Positions 17,719 through 26,425 are shown, numbered from the stretch's first letter. The stretch is 64,000 nt of DNA from Taibaiella koreensis (GCF_003545715.1 NZ_QVNU01000001.1:1054001-1118000), one strand, 5' to 3'. Made by a program: numbers and translations. The notes: a model not told the origin generated them from the letters alone.

Positions 17719-17775
17719 GACAGAATGCATTTTTTTTGTCTTCGTTTTGACATTTTCTCAAAAAATGTCAAAACG
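17717..17775. promoter_or_regulatory. Double palindrome between tetR and the MFS gene
   Basis: First, AAGACA/TGTCTT at 17717-17722 and 17737-17742, a near copy of the tetR operator. Then a perfect 14-bp inverted repeat, CGTTTTGACATTTT at 17743-17756 and AAAATGTCAAAACG at 17762-17775, with a 5-bp centre. It ends 25 bp before the MFS start. It could be an operator, an attenuator hairpin or both; the TTGACA/TGTCAA core shared with the upstream site favours an operator. Confidence 0.6.
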
Positions 17776-17800
17776 TAATATAAAAGTAACATAGGCTAAA

Positions 17801-19087
17801 ATGAATCTTACCAACGTCAGTACCTTCAGAGCATTCAGAAGTACCAATTATACCCTTTACTTTGTGGGCCGGTCGGTCTCCCAGTTTGGTACCTGGATGC
17901 AGCGAACGGCAGTCGTCTGGGTCATCTATAGCCTTACCCACTCCGCTTTTATGCTGGGGCTCACCATATTTGCTGAGCAGTTCCCTTCTTTCCTGTTTTC
18001 CGTTTTCGGCGGCATTGCCGCAGACCGCTACAATCGTTACCGGATTGTGCAGATCACGCAGATCACCTCCATGATCCAGGCCGGTCTCCTGGCGTTATTG
18101 GTGATGCTGAATCATTATGTAGTATGGGAGATACTCCTGCTCAGTGTCATACTAGGCATCATCAACGCTTACGACGTTCCCGCCCGGCAGTCCATGATCA
18201 ATGAAGTGGTCACTGAACCTGCCGATCTGCCCAGCGCCTTATCGCTCAGCGCTGCAATGGCCAGCCTGGCCAAACTGCTCGGCCCCGCATTATCAGGTAT
18301 CATCCTGGAGCGATTCGGCGCCGGTATTTGTTTTCTCATCAATGCTGCCAGCTTTGGCGCGGTCATGGTCTCCATAGCCTTTATGAAGGCTTCCAAAGCA
18401 GCGCTGCAACGCCCAAAGAAAAAAGTTTTAACTGAGCTTGCCGAGGGTTTTGTTTACCTCAGGCGTGAGGCTTCCCTTGGACTCGTCATCGTGATGCTGT
18501 CGCTTACCGGCCTGCTGGTATTACCTTACGATACGCTGGTGCCGGTATTTGCTAAGATGATCTTCCATGGCGATGCTACCACCTTTGGCTATATATCGGC
18601 CTTTATTGGTGCGGGTGCCGTAGTAGGGACCATTTTGCTGGCGTCTTTAAAGAAGAGCACTTCGCTGAGGCCGGCGCTGCTGCTCAGCACGATCATTCTC
18701 AGTGCCGGATTGATCTTCTTTTCCCAGACGAGCTATTTCCCGCTGGCTATGCTGTTTGCTGCGGTCACCGGGCTGGGTAGTGTAGCGCAGTTTACCATTT
18801 GTAATATCATCATTCAATCGGAGTCGGCGCCAGAGATGAGGGGCCGGGCCATCGCTATCCTGCTGACGGCGATATTCGGGATGTTGCCCCTGGGAAGTCT
18901 GATCGTAGGAGCTGTATCCCAAAGGATAGGGGCACAGACAACCTTGCTCTGCCAGGGCATTACGGGCGTCATCATAGCCCTTGTTTTTTCCGCGATATTA
19001 AAAAAGCAAAAGCAAAAGCAACAATATACGGTGTCGCAAGGTCTGCCGGTAGAAAAAGATGTCGCAAAGGCGCAGGAAGCCGTTTAG
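17801..19087 (+). CDS. MFS transporter (EntS/MFS_3 type)
   Basis: 428 residues with about 12 transmembrane helices. The start region (FRAFRSTNYTLYFVGRSVSQFGTWMQRTAVVWVIY) is typical of the MFS_3/EntS branch, as are GGIAADRYNRYRIV and the TM5 region NAYDVPARQSMINE. The C-terminal tail is rich in Lys and Gln (KKQKQKQQ). EntS relatives export enterobactin or other small compounds. It follows a TetR regulator and precedes an isochorismatase-like gene, so a three-gene export/detoxification module is likely. Confidence 0.9.
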   Translation: MNLTNVSTFRAFRSTNYTLYFVGRSVSQFGTWMQRTAVVWVIYSLTHSAFMLGLTIFAEQFPSFLFSVFGGIAADRYNRYRIVQITQITSMIQAGLLALLVMLNHYVVWEILLLSVILGIINAYDVPARQSMINEVVTEPADLPSALSLSAAMASLAKLLGPALSGIILERFGAGICFLINAASFGAVMVSIAFMKASKAALQRPKKKVLTELAEGFVYLRREASLGLVIVMLSLTGLLVLPYDTLVPVFAKMIFHGDATTFGYISAFIGAGAVVGTILLASLKKSTSLRPALLLSTIILSAGLIFFSQTSYFPLAMLFAAVTGLGSVAQFTICNIIIQSESAPEMRGRAIAILLTAIFGMLPLGSLIVGAVSQRIGAQTTLLCQGITGVIIALVFSAILKKQKQKQQYTVSQGLPVEKDVAKAQEAV

Positions 19088-19123
19088 ATAGTCGCATTTA
19101 TTCATTCTCAAAAATAAAATCGA

Positions 19124-19684
19124 GTGGAACAAACAACAAAAGCGGCCCTTCTGGTCATGGACATGCAATCGTCCATACTGGGCATGCTCCCCGACGCCAC
19201 GGGTTTGGTAGACAAGGTGGCCAGGGCCATTACCCAGGCCCGTAGCAACAATATGCCCGTTATTTATGTGGTGGTTGGTTTCCGCGCCGGAACGCCGGAA
19301 ATCAGTGCCAGTAACAAAAGCTTTTCTGCCATCAGCAGCAGGGGACCATGGACGGAGGAGCAAGCTGCACAATGGCTGCAGATCCATGCTGAGGTAGCGC
19401 CGCAGCAAAGCGATATCGTAGTGACCAAGCGCCGTGTAAGTGCCTTTACGGGTAGCGACCTTGAAGTAGTGCTGCGCGCACAAGGGGTAGGGCATCTGGT
19501 CCTTACTGGGATCGCTACAAGCGGCGTCGTATTGTCTACCCTGCGTGAGGCTTCAGATAAGGATTTCAGGCTTACTGTCATAGAGGACTGCTGCGCCGAT
19601 ATGGATGAAGAAGTGCACCGGGTACTCATGGAAAAGGTGTTTCCCCGCCAGGCAGAAGTGATGCGGCTGGAGGAATGGGTATGA
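19124..19684 (+). CDS. Isochorismatase-family hydrolase, catalytic Cys replaced
   Basis: 186 residues, starting at GTG. The fold signatures are present: D13 in LLVMDMQ, K102 in VVTKRR and the GIATSGVVLST loop at residues 129-139. In active cysteine hydrolases of this family the loop reads G-x-A-T-x-x-C; here the Cys position is V135. That replacement occurs in a subgroup of the family and means it is not a standard nicotinamidase or amidohydrolase. It is 37 bp downstream of the MFS gene and probably belongs to the same TetR-controlled operon. Confidence 0.82.
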   Translation: MEQTTKAALLVMDMQSSILGMLPDATGLVDKVARAITQARSNNMPVIYVVVGFRAGTPEISASNKSFSAISSRGPWTEEQAAQWLQIHAEVAPQQSDIVVTKRRVSAFTGSDLEVVLRAQGVGHLVLTGIATSGVVLSTLREASDKDFRLTVIEDCCADMDEEVHRVLMEKVFPRQAEVMRLEEWV

Positions 19685-19917
19685 TCACGCCGGCTTTACC
19701 TTCCTGAAATGGAATGCGCCTGGTGGCCTTTTATCTGACAGGACCTGCCGGGCGCATTGTTTTTGGCCAAATGGTATCTTGCTATCCTATCAACCGGGCG
19801 GGACTACATTCGCAGTCCCGCAGATGGCGGTAGAAGTGGCAATGCCACCGGCGGAACCTATGCTGTGATAAGCCGTACCTTTGCCTCCTGTCCCTCCTGT
19901 TTACCTGCAATAAAGAA

Positions 19918-21045
19918 ATGATGATGAAAAAATACTGTGGCGCACTCCTGTTTCTCGCTTTTGCTTACGGCGTGCAAGCGCAAACGATAGCGCATCGCAT
20001 GCAACACATCGTAGACTCTGTTTATGCTCAAAACCCGGAAGCCGTCGGGTTTATCGTACATGTGGAGTCGCCGGGACAGAAGCTGTCCTGGAGCTATGCG
20101 ACAGGTTATAGTAATAGAAAGACAAAACAAAAGGTGTCGCCGGATGAGCCGGTATTGATCGCCAGCAATACCAAACCTTATGTTGCTGCGACCATACTCC
20201 GTCTCGAAGAGCAGGGAAAGCTTCAAATCGATCAGCCTGTAGGGCCGCTACTTAAGCCCGGAACGAATAAGACGCTTATGGCTGCAGGTTATCGTACCGA
20301 CAGTATCACGTTGAAACATTTGCTGTCGCATACTTCCGGCATCAGGGATTATGTGGATGAGGGTTATTTTAAGTTTATAGGAACCCATAAGAAGCATGAA
20401 TGGAGCCGCGATGAGCAGATCGCCAGAGCAGCCGGCCTGGGAAGGCCGCTTTCGGGCCCGGGGCAGGCTTTTAAATATGCCGACATCAATTATGTTTTGC
20501 TAACCGAGGTCATAGAGCATTTCACCGGGAAGCCGTTTTACACCTCTATCCGTACCTTGCTGGACTATAGGCAACTGCAGCTCGACCATACCTGGTTTGC
20601 CAAGCTGGAAAAGGCGCCCAAAGGCATTGTACCGGCAGCGCATCAGTATTGGGACGAATTCGGCTGGGATACTTACGATCTTGACCCATCCTGGGACCTG
20701 TATGGCGGCGGTGGCATGAAGGCAACGCTGAAAGATATGGCTTTGTTCTTCCAATACTTGTTTAACGGTAAGGTCATTCACAGTGATAAGGTGCTGGCGA
20801 CAATGTATACGGATGTACCGCCGGATCTGCAGATCAATTATTGTCTGGGTATCCGGAAGATCAAATATTCAGGATTAATGGGGTATAATCATGGCGGCGG
20901 ACTGGGGACGGACGTGATCTTTATACCTGAGTTGAACGCCACCATTGCCGTTGCTGCGCTTGAGGCCATGCACCGGCCCGTAGCGCTTAAGATCAGCCAG
21001 GAGATCATCAGGGCACTTGATGAAGAGAAGAGTAGCCGGCCTTAA
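19918..21045 (+). CDS. Serine hydrolase (beta-lactamase/D-Ala-D-Ala carboxypeptidase family)
   Basis: 375 residues with a signal peptide (about 1-22, ending VQAQ). The SxxK motif is S83-N-T-K86 in IASNTKPYVAA, the Tyr motif is YADIN, and a late HGGG motif (YNHGGGLGTD) takes the KTG position. KHLLSHTSGIRDY is a typical segment of class C-type serine hydrolases and esterases. It should act in the periplasm on peptidoglycan peptides or esters. It is intact, unlike the paralogue at 10883-12346. It stands alone, convergent with the SnoaL-like gene across a palindromic element. Confidence 0.9.
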   Translation: MMMKKYCGALLFLAFAYGVQAQTIAHRMQHIVDSVYAQNPEAVGFIVHVESPGQKLSWSYATGYSNRKTKQKVSPDEPVLIASNTKPYVAATILRLEEQGKLQIDQPVGPLLKPGTNKTLMAAGYRTDSITLKHLLSHTSGIRDYVDEGYFKFIGTHKKHEWSRDEQIARAAGLGRPLSGPGQAFKYADINYVLLTEVIEHFTGKPFYTSIRTLLDYRQLQLDHTWFAKLEKAPKGIVPAAHQYWDEFGWDTYDLDPSWDLYGGGGMKATLKDMALFFQYLFNGKVIHSDKVLATMYTDVPPDLQINYCLGIRKIKYSGLMGYNHGGGLGTDVIFIPELNATIAVAALEAMHRPVALKISQEIIRALDEEKSSRP

Positions 21046-21086
21046 TGTAGCTTATCGCCGGCTACTCCTGGTGAAAATATTTATCT

Positions 21087-21213
21087 GACTATCCGGATAT
21101 AGGAAACAGGATCCAATTCGCCTCCAATTAACGGCTGCTGAGCTTGTCGAAGCATCATCTTTGTCCTTTCGACGAGCTCAAGGACCGGCTTTGTTTCCTA
21201 TATCCGGATAGTC
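21087..21213. repeat. 127-bp MITE-like inverted-repeat element, copy 1
   Basis: Begins GACTATCCGGATATAGGAA and ends with the exact 21-bp reverse complement (21087-21107 and 21193-21213). Inside is a second imperfect palindrome, GAGCTTGTCGAA and TTCGACGAGCTC. A copy of identical length in the opposite orientation is at 38826-38952. It is non-coding and lies between two convergent genes, where it may also end transcription. Confidence 0.85.
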
Positions 21214-21221
21214 ACTAATAT

Positions 21222-21644
21222 TTAATCGATGATGCCGGCGACAAAGAATTGTTCAATACCCGCCACATCGGAAAGATAAGTAGCTATATCGCTGATCTTT
21301 CCTTTACTTACCTGGCATACTATAGCCACCTGCTCATCCAGGATAAGGTCGTCCCTGCTTGCTGTATTGTGAAGCGATAGCGTAAAGCCATGCAGGCCGT
21401 ACAGGATATGCTTCAGTTGAAACCGGACGCCAAATTTCTTCAAGGCCTGCGCCCGGTCAATAATTGCATCTGCTCCCCGGGCAGGGCCCGACAGCAGACT
21501 TGAACCAGGCAAAGTCCAGGTCGCTTCCGGTACGAGCAGGGAGCGCATACTTTCCCAATCATTATTTTTTAAAGCGCTGAGAAAAGCGTTGGCGATATAC
21601 TCCTTCTGCTCATCGGTAACGAGCCTATCTTGTTGTTCTTGCAT
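21222..21644 (-). CDS. SnoaL/NTF2-like small protein
   Basis: 140 residues forming one predicted NTF2-like alpha+beta cone: helical start (LVTDEQKEYIANAFLSALKNNDWESMRSLLVPEATWTLPG is the marking region, residues about 6-46), then strands ending in ISDIATYLSD. The family includes polyketide cyclases, isomerases and stress proteins, and the fold alone does not give a function. It lies downstream of the CMD gene in the same direction, but 322 bp away with a repeat element between, so co-transcription is uncertain. Confidence 0.8.
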   Translation of the reverse strand: MQEQQDRLVTDEQKEYIANAFLSALKNNDWESMRSLLVPEATWTLPGSSLLSGPARGADAIIDRAQALKKFGVRFQLKHILYGLHGFTLSLHNTASRDDLILDEQVAIVCQVSKGKISDIATYLSDVAGIEQFFVAGIID

Positions 21645-21721
21645 CTTTTTATTGTGTTTGAACTATCGTAAAGCAGGCAGGCTTTGGTCAGCTTTGTCTG
21701 CCAGGTTTGTATTTAAATATC

Positions 21722-21951
21722 CAATGTCGTTTAGTTGAGCACTTGTCGAAATGACGAAGCCATGTGGTGAACCGCGAAGGTCGCCAAGATGCACGCAAAG
21801 ATCGCTAAGACAGTAGCAGGAAATGTTTCCTGAGGTGGTGCTTTCCTTTTAAAAGGTAATAAGCCGATAGCTGATAACGGATATAACCTGCTATACCCCC
21901 GGGCGAAATTGGACTTCCAGGGGTACCTCATTTCTTAGCTAAACGACATTG
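21722..21951. repeat. 230-bp element bounded by 13-bp perfect inverted repeats
   Basis: CAATGTCGTTTAG at 21722-21734 and CTAAACGACATTG at 21939-21951 are exact reverse complements. The interior has no credible gene and includes a stretch (GCGAAGGTCGCCAAGATGC) that looks like a dispersed intergenic repeat. A related end, CCAATGTCATTTAGTTAAGC, occurs at 44667-44686. It fills most of the 322-bp gap between the SnoaL-like and CMD genes. Confidence 0.6.
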
Positions 21952-21966
21952 ATTTAATTATCCCCT

Positions 21967-22506
21967 TTATGGTAAAGGTTCGGCAGCGGGAAAGTCAACC
22001 GGAATACCGGTTAGGGCATATACATAATTGGTGAATATCCTGGCTGTCACCAGACCTGTGAGGTCCATGAGCGCTGCTTCCTGGTAGCCGGCAGCAAAGA
22101 AGGCTTCCAGCGTTTCTTCGTTGGCTTTGCCTTTTTGCTCAGCTATTGAGCGGGCCAGCTGTAGTATCGCCTGTAATTTAGGATCATTTACCCGGGCTGC
22201 TCTTATAGCCAGGGTATCTTCCCTGGTAAAGCCATGTTTGATGGCCAACAGCGTATGTGCCGCCAGGCAATAGTTACAACCGTTGACTTCGGAAACCACC
22301 AGGGCGATGGCTTCCCGTTCCTTTGCAGAGAATACACCCTTATTCAGGTTGGCTTCAAGATCAAGGAAGCCCTTCAATGCATTTGCCGAGTAGCCCATGG
22401 TGGCATACAGGTTCGGGACTTTTCCCAACCGCTTTTGGATCTGGTCGAGCAGAAGCTGCGCATCTGCGCTCACCTGCCCGGGAGCAGGTACTGTTATTGT
22501 TTTCAT
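21967..22506 (-). CDS. Carboxymuconolactone decarboxylase/AhpD-family peroxidase-like protein
   Basis: 179 residues. It contains the AhpD redox motif E-x3-C-x2-C-x3-H exactly (EVNGCNYCLAAH, residues about 74-85), so a thiol-based peroxidase or reductase activity is likely. The family name comes from a decarboxylase that lacks these cysteines, so decarboxylation is not implied. It is downstream of an AraC-type regulator (202 bp) in the same direction, which may control it in response to oxidants. Confidence 0.9.
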   Translation of the reverse strand: MKTITVPAPGQVSADAQLLLDQIQKRLGKVPNLYATMGYSANALKGFLDLEANLNKGVFSAKEREAIALVVSEVNGCNYCLAAHTLLAIKHGFTREDTLAIRAARVNDPKLQAILQLARSIAEQKGKANEETLEAFFAAGYQEAALMDLTGLVTARIFTNYVYALTGIPVDFPAAEPLP

Positions 22507-22708
22507 TTTTAGTTTATGTTTTGAGATGAATTTATTGTTTGCCGGTTCTGCCAGGGTGCGATCAGTCCAGGCCGGAAGGTAAGCCTATAGAGAAAGGCCT
22601 TGCCCGGATCGGAGACATCATTTGAGGATGGGATGTATGCATGACGTAATTTGTTTTGACAGGTCAAAATTACGTCGGCCGGTCACTGTGGAACATGGAC
22701 GGGACAGG

Positions 22709-23596
22709 CTATTGCCTGGACAAATCTGCCACGATAGAGATACCGGTCTTGTCACGGAAGGTTTGGGGAGCAACACCGGTTACCTTCTTGAAAAAGCGGC
22801 TGAAATAGAACTCATCCTCGAATTGCAAAGCGAACGCAATTTCTTTGATGCTCTTCCGTGTTAAATGAAGCTGCTTTTTGGCTTCCAATACCAATCGCTC
22901 CTGTATCAGCTGGGAGGGTGTCTTGCTGAAATAACGGCTGCAACGTTTGGAAAAATTATTGGGCGACATAGCCAGCAGTTGCGCATAATCGCTGGGCTTA
23001 TGCAGGGTAAGGTAATGCTGGTCCAGCAATTGCCGGAAACGTTCCATTGAATCGTCTTTTTCCTTTGCCCCACTGTTGCCCTCCATCAATTTAACTTTTA
23101 TATTGCTGGCTTTTGCGAGGAAGAGCTGCAGGTATGCCCGTAGTACAATATCGGAGGGCGGGTCCTGCCTTGTCTCTTCATTAATGTCCTTTAGCAAATG
23201 GGTGAATACCTCCACCTCTCTGTCGCTTAGTGTGATACAGGGCTGTATGTAAATATTATTAAAGAGCAATCCATTACAAGCTACTTCGGTACGATGATAT
23301 TCGATGCAGTAAAAATCGCCATGGAATTGCAGCATGGTTACCGGCGCCGGTTTGCACTGCTCTATATAAATGACCTGCAAAGGCGTCGAGAACAAGACAA
23401 CCGGTCCCTTGAAAGAAAAGGTTCCGAAATCGGCATGATAGATGCCTTCTCCTTCGGGTAGGAACAACATGGTGTATTCGGAGAACCGGGCCGGTGTGCT
23501 CAAAGCGGCCGTATCTGTTTGTTTGAGTCCGAATAAAGATATCGCTGATCCGGTAACGGTTTCATTCATAGGTCGGATGTTGTGTGCTAAAGGCAA
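22709..23596 (-). CDS. AraC-family transcriptional regulator
   Basis: 295 residues. The N-terminal cupin-like domain (EYTMLFLPEGEGIYHADFGTF is the marking region near 42) is followed by a linker and two HTH motifs; the second reads SIKEIAFALQFEDEFYFSRFFKKVTGVAPQ in part, matching the AraC signature. It precedes the AhpD-like gene in the same direction. Its inducer is unknown. Confidence 0.9.
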   Translation of the reverse strand: MPLAHNIRPMNETVTGSAISLFGLKQTDTAALSTPARFSEYTMLFLPEGEGIYHADFGTFSFKGPVVLFSTPLQVIYIEQCKPAPVTMLQFHGDFYCIEYHRTEVACNGLLFNNIYIQPCITLSDREVEVFTHLLKDINEETRQDPPSDIVLRAYLQLFLAKASNIKVKLMEGNSGAKEKDDSMERFRQLLDQHYLTLHKPSDYAQLLAMSPNNFSKRCSRYFSKTPSQLIQERLVLEAKKQLHLTRKSIKEIAFALQFEDEFYFSRFFKKVTGVAPQTFRDKTGISIVADLSRQ

Positions 23597-23799
23597 ATGA
23601 ACTGTTGCAGCAAAATAGGAACTTTATAGATACCTACCGCGCATGCTCCGATAGATTGTTGGGATTTTCCGTCTCCTGAAAATTACCATTCCGCTAAGCA
23701 ACTTTTAGCGGACGCCGGGGTTGTTCTGTTGGAAATGCTCCTGTTCTGCTGCATCAGCCGGACAAAAGCATCTTTTTATCAGGCACTAAACCGATTGAT

Positions 23800-24219
23800 A
23801 TGAAAAATATAACGGAGCTCAAGGAATTTTTTGAGCAATACGGCGTAGTCAGCTGCTCCGATGATGTGCAGCCGCTGGCCGGTTTTTATGCAGATAGCTT
23901 TATCGTAGCGGGACCCGAAGGCAGCGCTGCTTTTCATAATGATGAACATTTTGCCCGGTGGCTGGATCAGTTACGGGAGGGAAATGAACGGTCCGGGTTG
24001 AAAGGTATGCAAATTGTGGCCTTTAATGAATTTCCTATCAGCGATCAATATAAAGGCGCTACGATAACCTGGGGCGCACAATTTGAAAAGACGGGTGAAG
24101 AGCTGATCCAATTCAATATAACGTACTTCGTTCACTTATTGGACGAAGTACCTAAGATCATTATGTATATCAGTGAGCGTGGCCAGGAAGCACTCATGCA
24201 GGAAAAAGGGCTGCTGTAA
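23800..24219 (+). CDS. Hypothetical NTF2/SnoaL-like protein
   Basis: 139 residues, no signal peptide and no transmembrane segment. A helical start (ITELKEFFEQYGVVSCSDD) is followed by an alternating beta pattern (FYADSFIVAGPEG, ATITWGAQFEKTG, FNITYFVHLLD), which suggests a cone-shaped NTF2-like fold. I do not recognise a catalytic residue set. It stands alone, divergent from the AraC gene, and ends in an AT-rich hairpin. It may be controlled with its neighbours, but there is no direct evidence. Confidence 0.7.
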   Translation: MKNITELKEFFEQYGVVSCSDDVQPLAGFYADSFIVAGPEGSAAFHNDEHFARWLDQLREGNERSGLKGMQIVAFNEFPISDQYKGATITWGAQFEKTGEELIQFNITYFVHLLDEVPKIIMYISERGQEALMQEKGLL

Positions 24220-24268
24220 ATGGTTCAGCCGGCGTGGAAAATTATTTAAGAGGCAGTAATTTTTATAG

Positions 24269-24311
24269 AAATTTTTGCCAGGCTTCGACTCCGCTCGGCC
24301 TGACAAAAATT
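24269..24311 (+). terminator. Hairpin after the NTF2-like gene
   Basis: A 15-bp stem with one mismatch (AAATTTTTGCCAGGC at 24269-24283 and GCCTGACAAAAATTT at 24297-24311) around a TTCGACTCCGCTCG loop, a loop sequence that looks like a dispersed repeat. It is 50 bp past the stop codon and followed by a short T run, so terminator function is plausible. Confidence 0.55.
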
Positions 24312-24436
24312 TTGATCGCAATTCTGGAGAGCGATGCCACAGTACAAATGCTTTATGCCGATGGTTGCCATTAGTCCGCAGCAAGACAATCATTTTGATC
24401 GCGCGCCTGAACCAACGAGGCCTGCTCAGCAAATAT

Positions 24437-25321
24437 TTACCCCGGATAATGGAGGCCCGTCGCTGATGCGGCATAGGCCCAGAGCCTATCGGCTACAGCC
24501 TCATCCAAACCGTTGGGCGTAATGGCTACCCGGGCCGGGAACCCCCTGTAGCCGCCATCCTGGTCGGGGCCATATAAATTCCCGCCGGTCGCTTCATCCG
24601 AAACCGCGGCATATAGCGAGGGCAGGGCTCCCTGCCAGGGCTCCATCAAGGCGCCAATCCGGTCCACAGCCGCTTCGTATTCAGTTGTGCTCATATGGCG
24701 TGATAATTCTGTTTTGTTGGCGCCCGGCTGTGCGGCTACGGAAATTATCCCGTCGCCTGCGGCAGTGATCCTTCGCTGAAGCGCTACAGAAAACAGGATA
24801 TCGGCCAGCTTGCTCTGGCAATATTCCCGCATAGGATCGTAAGATAGCTCCGACTTCAGGTTGCTGAAATCAATGGTTCCGCGCAGGTAGGCCATGCTGC
24901 TCACCGTTACGATGCGGGCGCCCGGCGTGGCTTTGAGTAAGGGATACAGATGGCCGGTGAGCGCAAAATGGCCGATAAAGTTGACGCCGAACTGCAGCTC
25001 AAATCCATCTTCCGTTTTTGAAGCGGGAGGGATCATGACACCGGCATTGTTAATGAGCAGGTCGACCCGGCTGTGCCGCTGTAGAAAGGCTTCCGCAAAT
25101 TGTTGTACGGCCTTCAGGCTGGCGAGGTCCAGCAACGCCGTTTCCAGGGAGCCTGCGCCGCGCTGGCCTTGCATGCTTTCAAGGGCCTTTTCCGCCTTAT
25201 CCATACTTCTGCAGGCCAATACTACATGCGCTCCTGCTTTATACAGGGCCAGGGCTGTTTCGTAGCCGATGCCGGCATTCGCACCGGTTACGATCGCCGT
25301 TTTGCCGGTTTGATCTGTCAT
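24437..25321 (-). CDS. Short-chain dehydrogenase/reductase (retinol dehydrogenase-like)
   Basis: 294 residues from the ATG at 25319-25321; an ATG at 25342 would add seven residues. The nucleotide motif is TGANAGIGYE, the structural motif is INNAGVM, and the catalytic Tyr and Lys are in EYCQSK. The long C-terminal tail after the active site, with GGNLYGPDQDGGYRG, is typical of the WW-oxidoreductase/retinol-dehydrogenase-like group. It lies directly downstream of an AraC regulator in the same direction (about 100 bp), suggesting a regulator-enzyme pair. Confidence 0.9.
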   Translation of the reverse strand: MTDQTGKTAIVTGANAGIGYETALALYKAGAHVVLACRSMDKAEKALESMQGQRGAGSLETALLDLASLKAVQQFAEAFLQRHSRVDLLINNAGVMIPPASKTEDGFELQFGVNFIGHFALTGHLYPLLKATPGARIVTVSSMAYLRGTIDFSNLKSELSYDPMREYCQSKLADILFSVALQRRITAAGDGIISVAAQPGANKTELSRHMSTTEYEAAVDRIGALMEPWQGALPSLYAAVSDEATGGNLYGPDQDGGYRGFPARVAITPNGLDEAVADRLWAYAASATGLHYPG

Positions 25322-25423
25322 ATTTTCTTTTGCTGTCCACATAATGTTTAATCGTTTGATACTGCAAAGTTCATCAAACATCAAGTACTCCGGATACCAA
25401 AATGAAAGCAAAAAGGATAAAAA

Positions 25424-26326
25424 TCAATCCGTACCCAACTGCCTGAATTTATTAGGTGTGATGCCGGCCAGGCTTTTGAAGAAGGCGGAAAAATGATTAG
25501 GCTCCTCAAAGCCCAGGCACCAGGCAATTTCGCTGATGGTCCAGCTTGTGCTTTTCAATAGGACCTTCGCTTCCTGCCATACCCGCTCTTTAATCAACAG
25601 GGTGGTGGTTTTCCCGGTGATCTCTTTAAGGGCTTTATTGAGGTGGTTGACATGGACATTCAATTGCTGTGCAAATGCCGAGGGCGTGTGCAGCCGGATC
25701 ACCTGGCTGCTTAATTCTACCGGGAACTGGCGTTCCAGTAATTCTGCAAACAGGCCTGTGATCCTTTCCGATGCATTGGATCCTGCTACTGCGTTCCCTG
25801 TTGCCGGCTGCATCTTCTGGGCCTCGTGTACAACCTCCATGACCATATGGCGCAGTAGCTCGTATTTGTAGGTATAATTGCCCTGCAGCTCCCGGAACAT
25901 TTTCGAAAACAGATCTTCGAACCGGGGCAGGTCTGTCGCAGACAACGGAATTACAGCCGTATCGGCCGATTGAAATACAGGATAATCCCGGATAGCCCCG
26001 AACCGGTTGAAAAAGGCCTCGGTGAAGATGCATACATAGCCGCGTTGCTTCTTGCTGATCCGTTCCCAGTGGTAGGGGACCATCGGGTTGGTAAATACCA
26101 GGGCGCTATCTCTGACTTCTATGCTCTGGTCTGCATAATGAATTTTGCTGTGTCCCCTAACGAGGCTTATTTTAAAGAAGTCGCGACGGCTGTAAGTGAC
26201 CTTTTTGTGCTCAGGCAGGTCCATGTCTTCGATCCTGAAAAGATTAAAATGGCCGGCTTCATAAGAGGCGGGCGCCGGATCCTGGTTCAGGGTCTTGTAA
26301 AAAGCGTTCAGCGCGATAACTTTCAT
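25424..26326 (-). CDS. AraC-family transcriptional regulator
   Basis: 300 residues from the ATG at 26324-26326; eight further upstream codons are open but overlap the promoter box. A sensor domain (about 1-170) precedes two HTH motifs; the second reads WTISEIAWCLGFEEPNHFSAFFKS in part. This is the type often paired with SDR enzymes in Bacteroidota, and here the SDR follows at 25321. The ATG lies only 6 nt after a TATCTTTG -7 box, so the mRNA may be nearly leaderless. Confidence 0.9.
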   Translation of the reverse strand: MKVIALNAFYKTLNQDPAPASYEAGHFNLFRIEDMDLPEHKKVTYSRRDFFKISLVRGHSKIHYADQSIEVRDSALVFTNPMVPYHWERISKKQRGYVCIFTEAFFNRFGAIRDYPVFQSADTAVIPLSATDLPRFEDLFSKMFRELQGNYTYKYELLRHMVMEVVHEAQKMQPATGNAVAGSNASERITGLFAELLERQFPVELSSQVIRLHTPSAFAQQLNVHVNHLNKALKEITGKTTTLLIKERVWQEAKVLLKSTSWTISEIAWCLGFEEPNHFSAFFKSLAGITPNKFRQLGTD

Positions 26327-26332
26327 CTTTTT

Positions 26333-26340
26333 CAAAGATA
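26333..26340 (-). promoter_or_regulatory. -7 promoter box of the AraC gene
   Basis: On the minus strand this reads TATCTTTG, a perfect Bacteroidetes -7 box, 6 nt before the chosen ATG. No -33 element at standard spacing is visible. The position supports the downstream ATG as start. Confidence 0.55.
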
Positions 26341-26425
26341 CAAAAATCAAATAATGATAAGTGCCGCCCGGTATAGAGAAAGGGTAGTACGTCCGGCTCG
26401 CTCGGAAGCACTACCGGTAGAATGT

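Noticed and set aside
19798-19821. An 8-bp hairpin (GCGGGACT/AGTCCCGC) considered as a terminator for the isochorismatase-like gene.
   Set aside because: No T run follows and it is over 100 bp past the stop.
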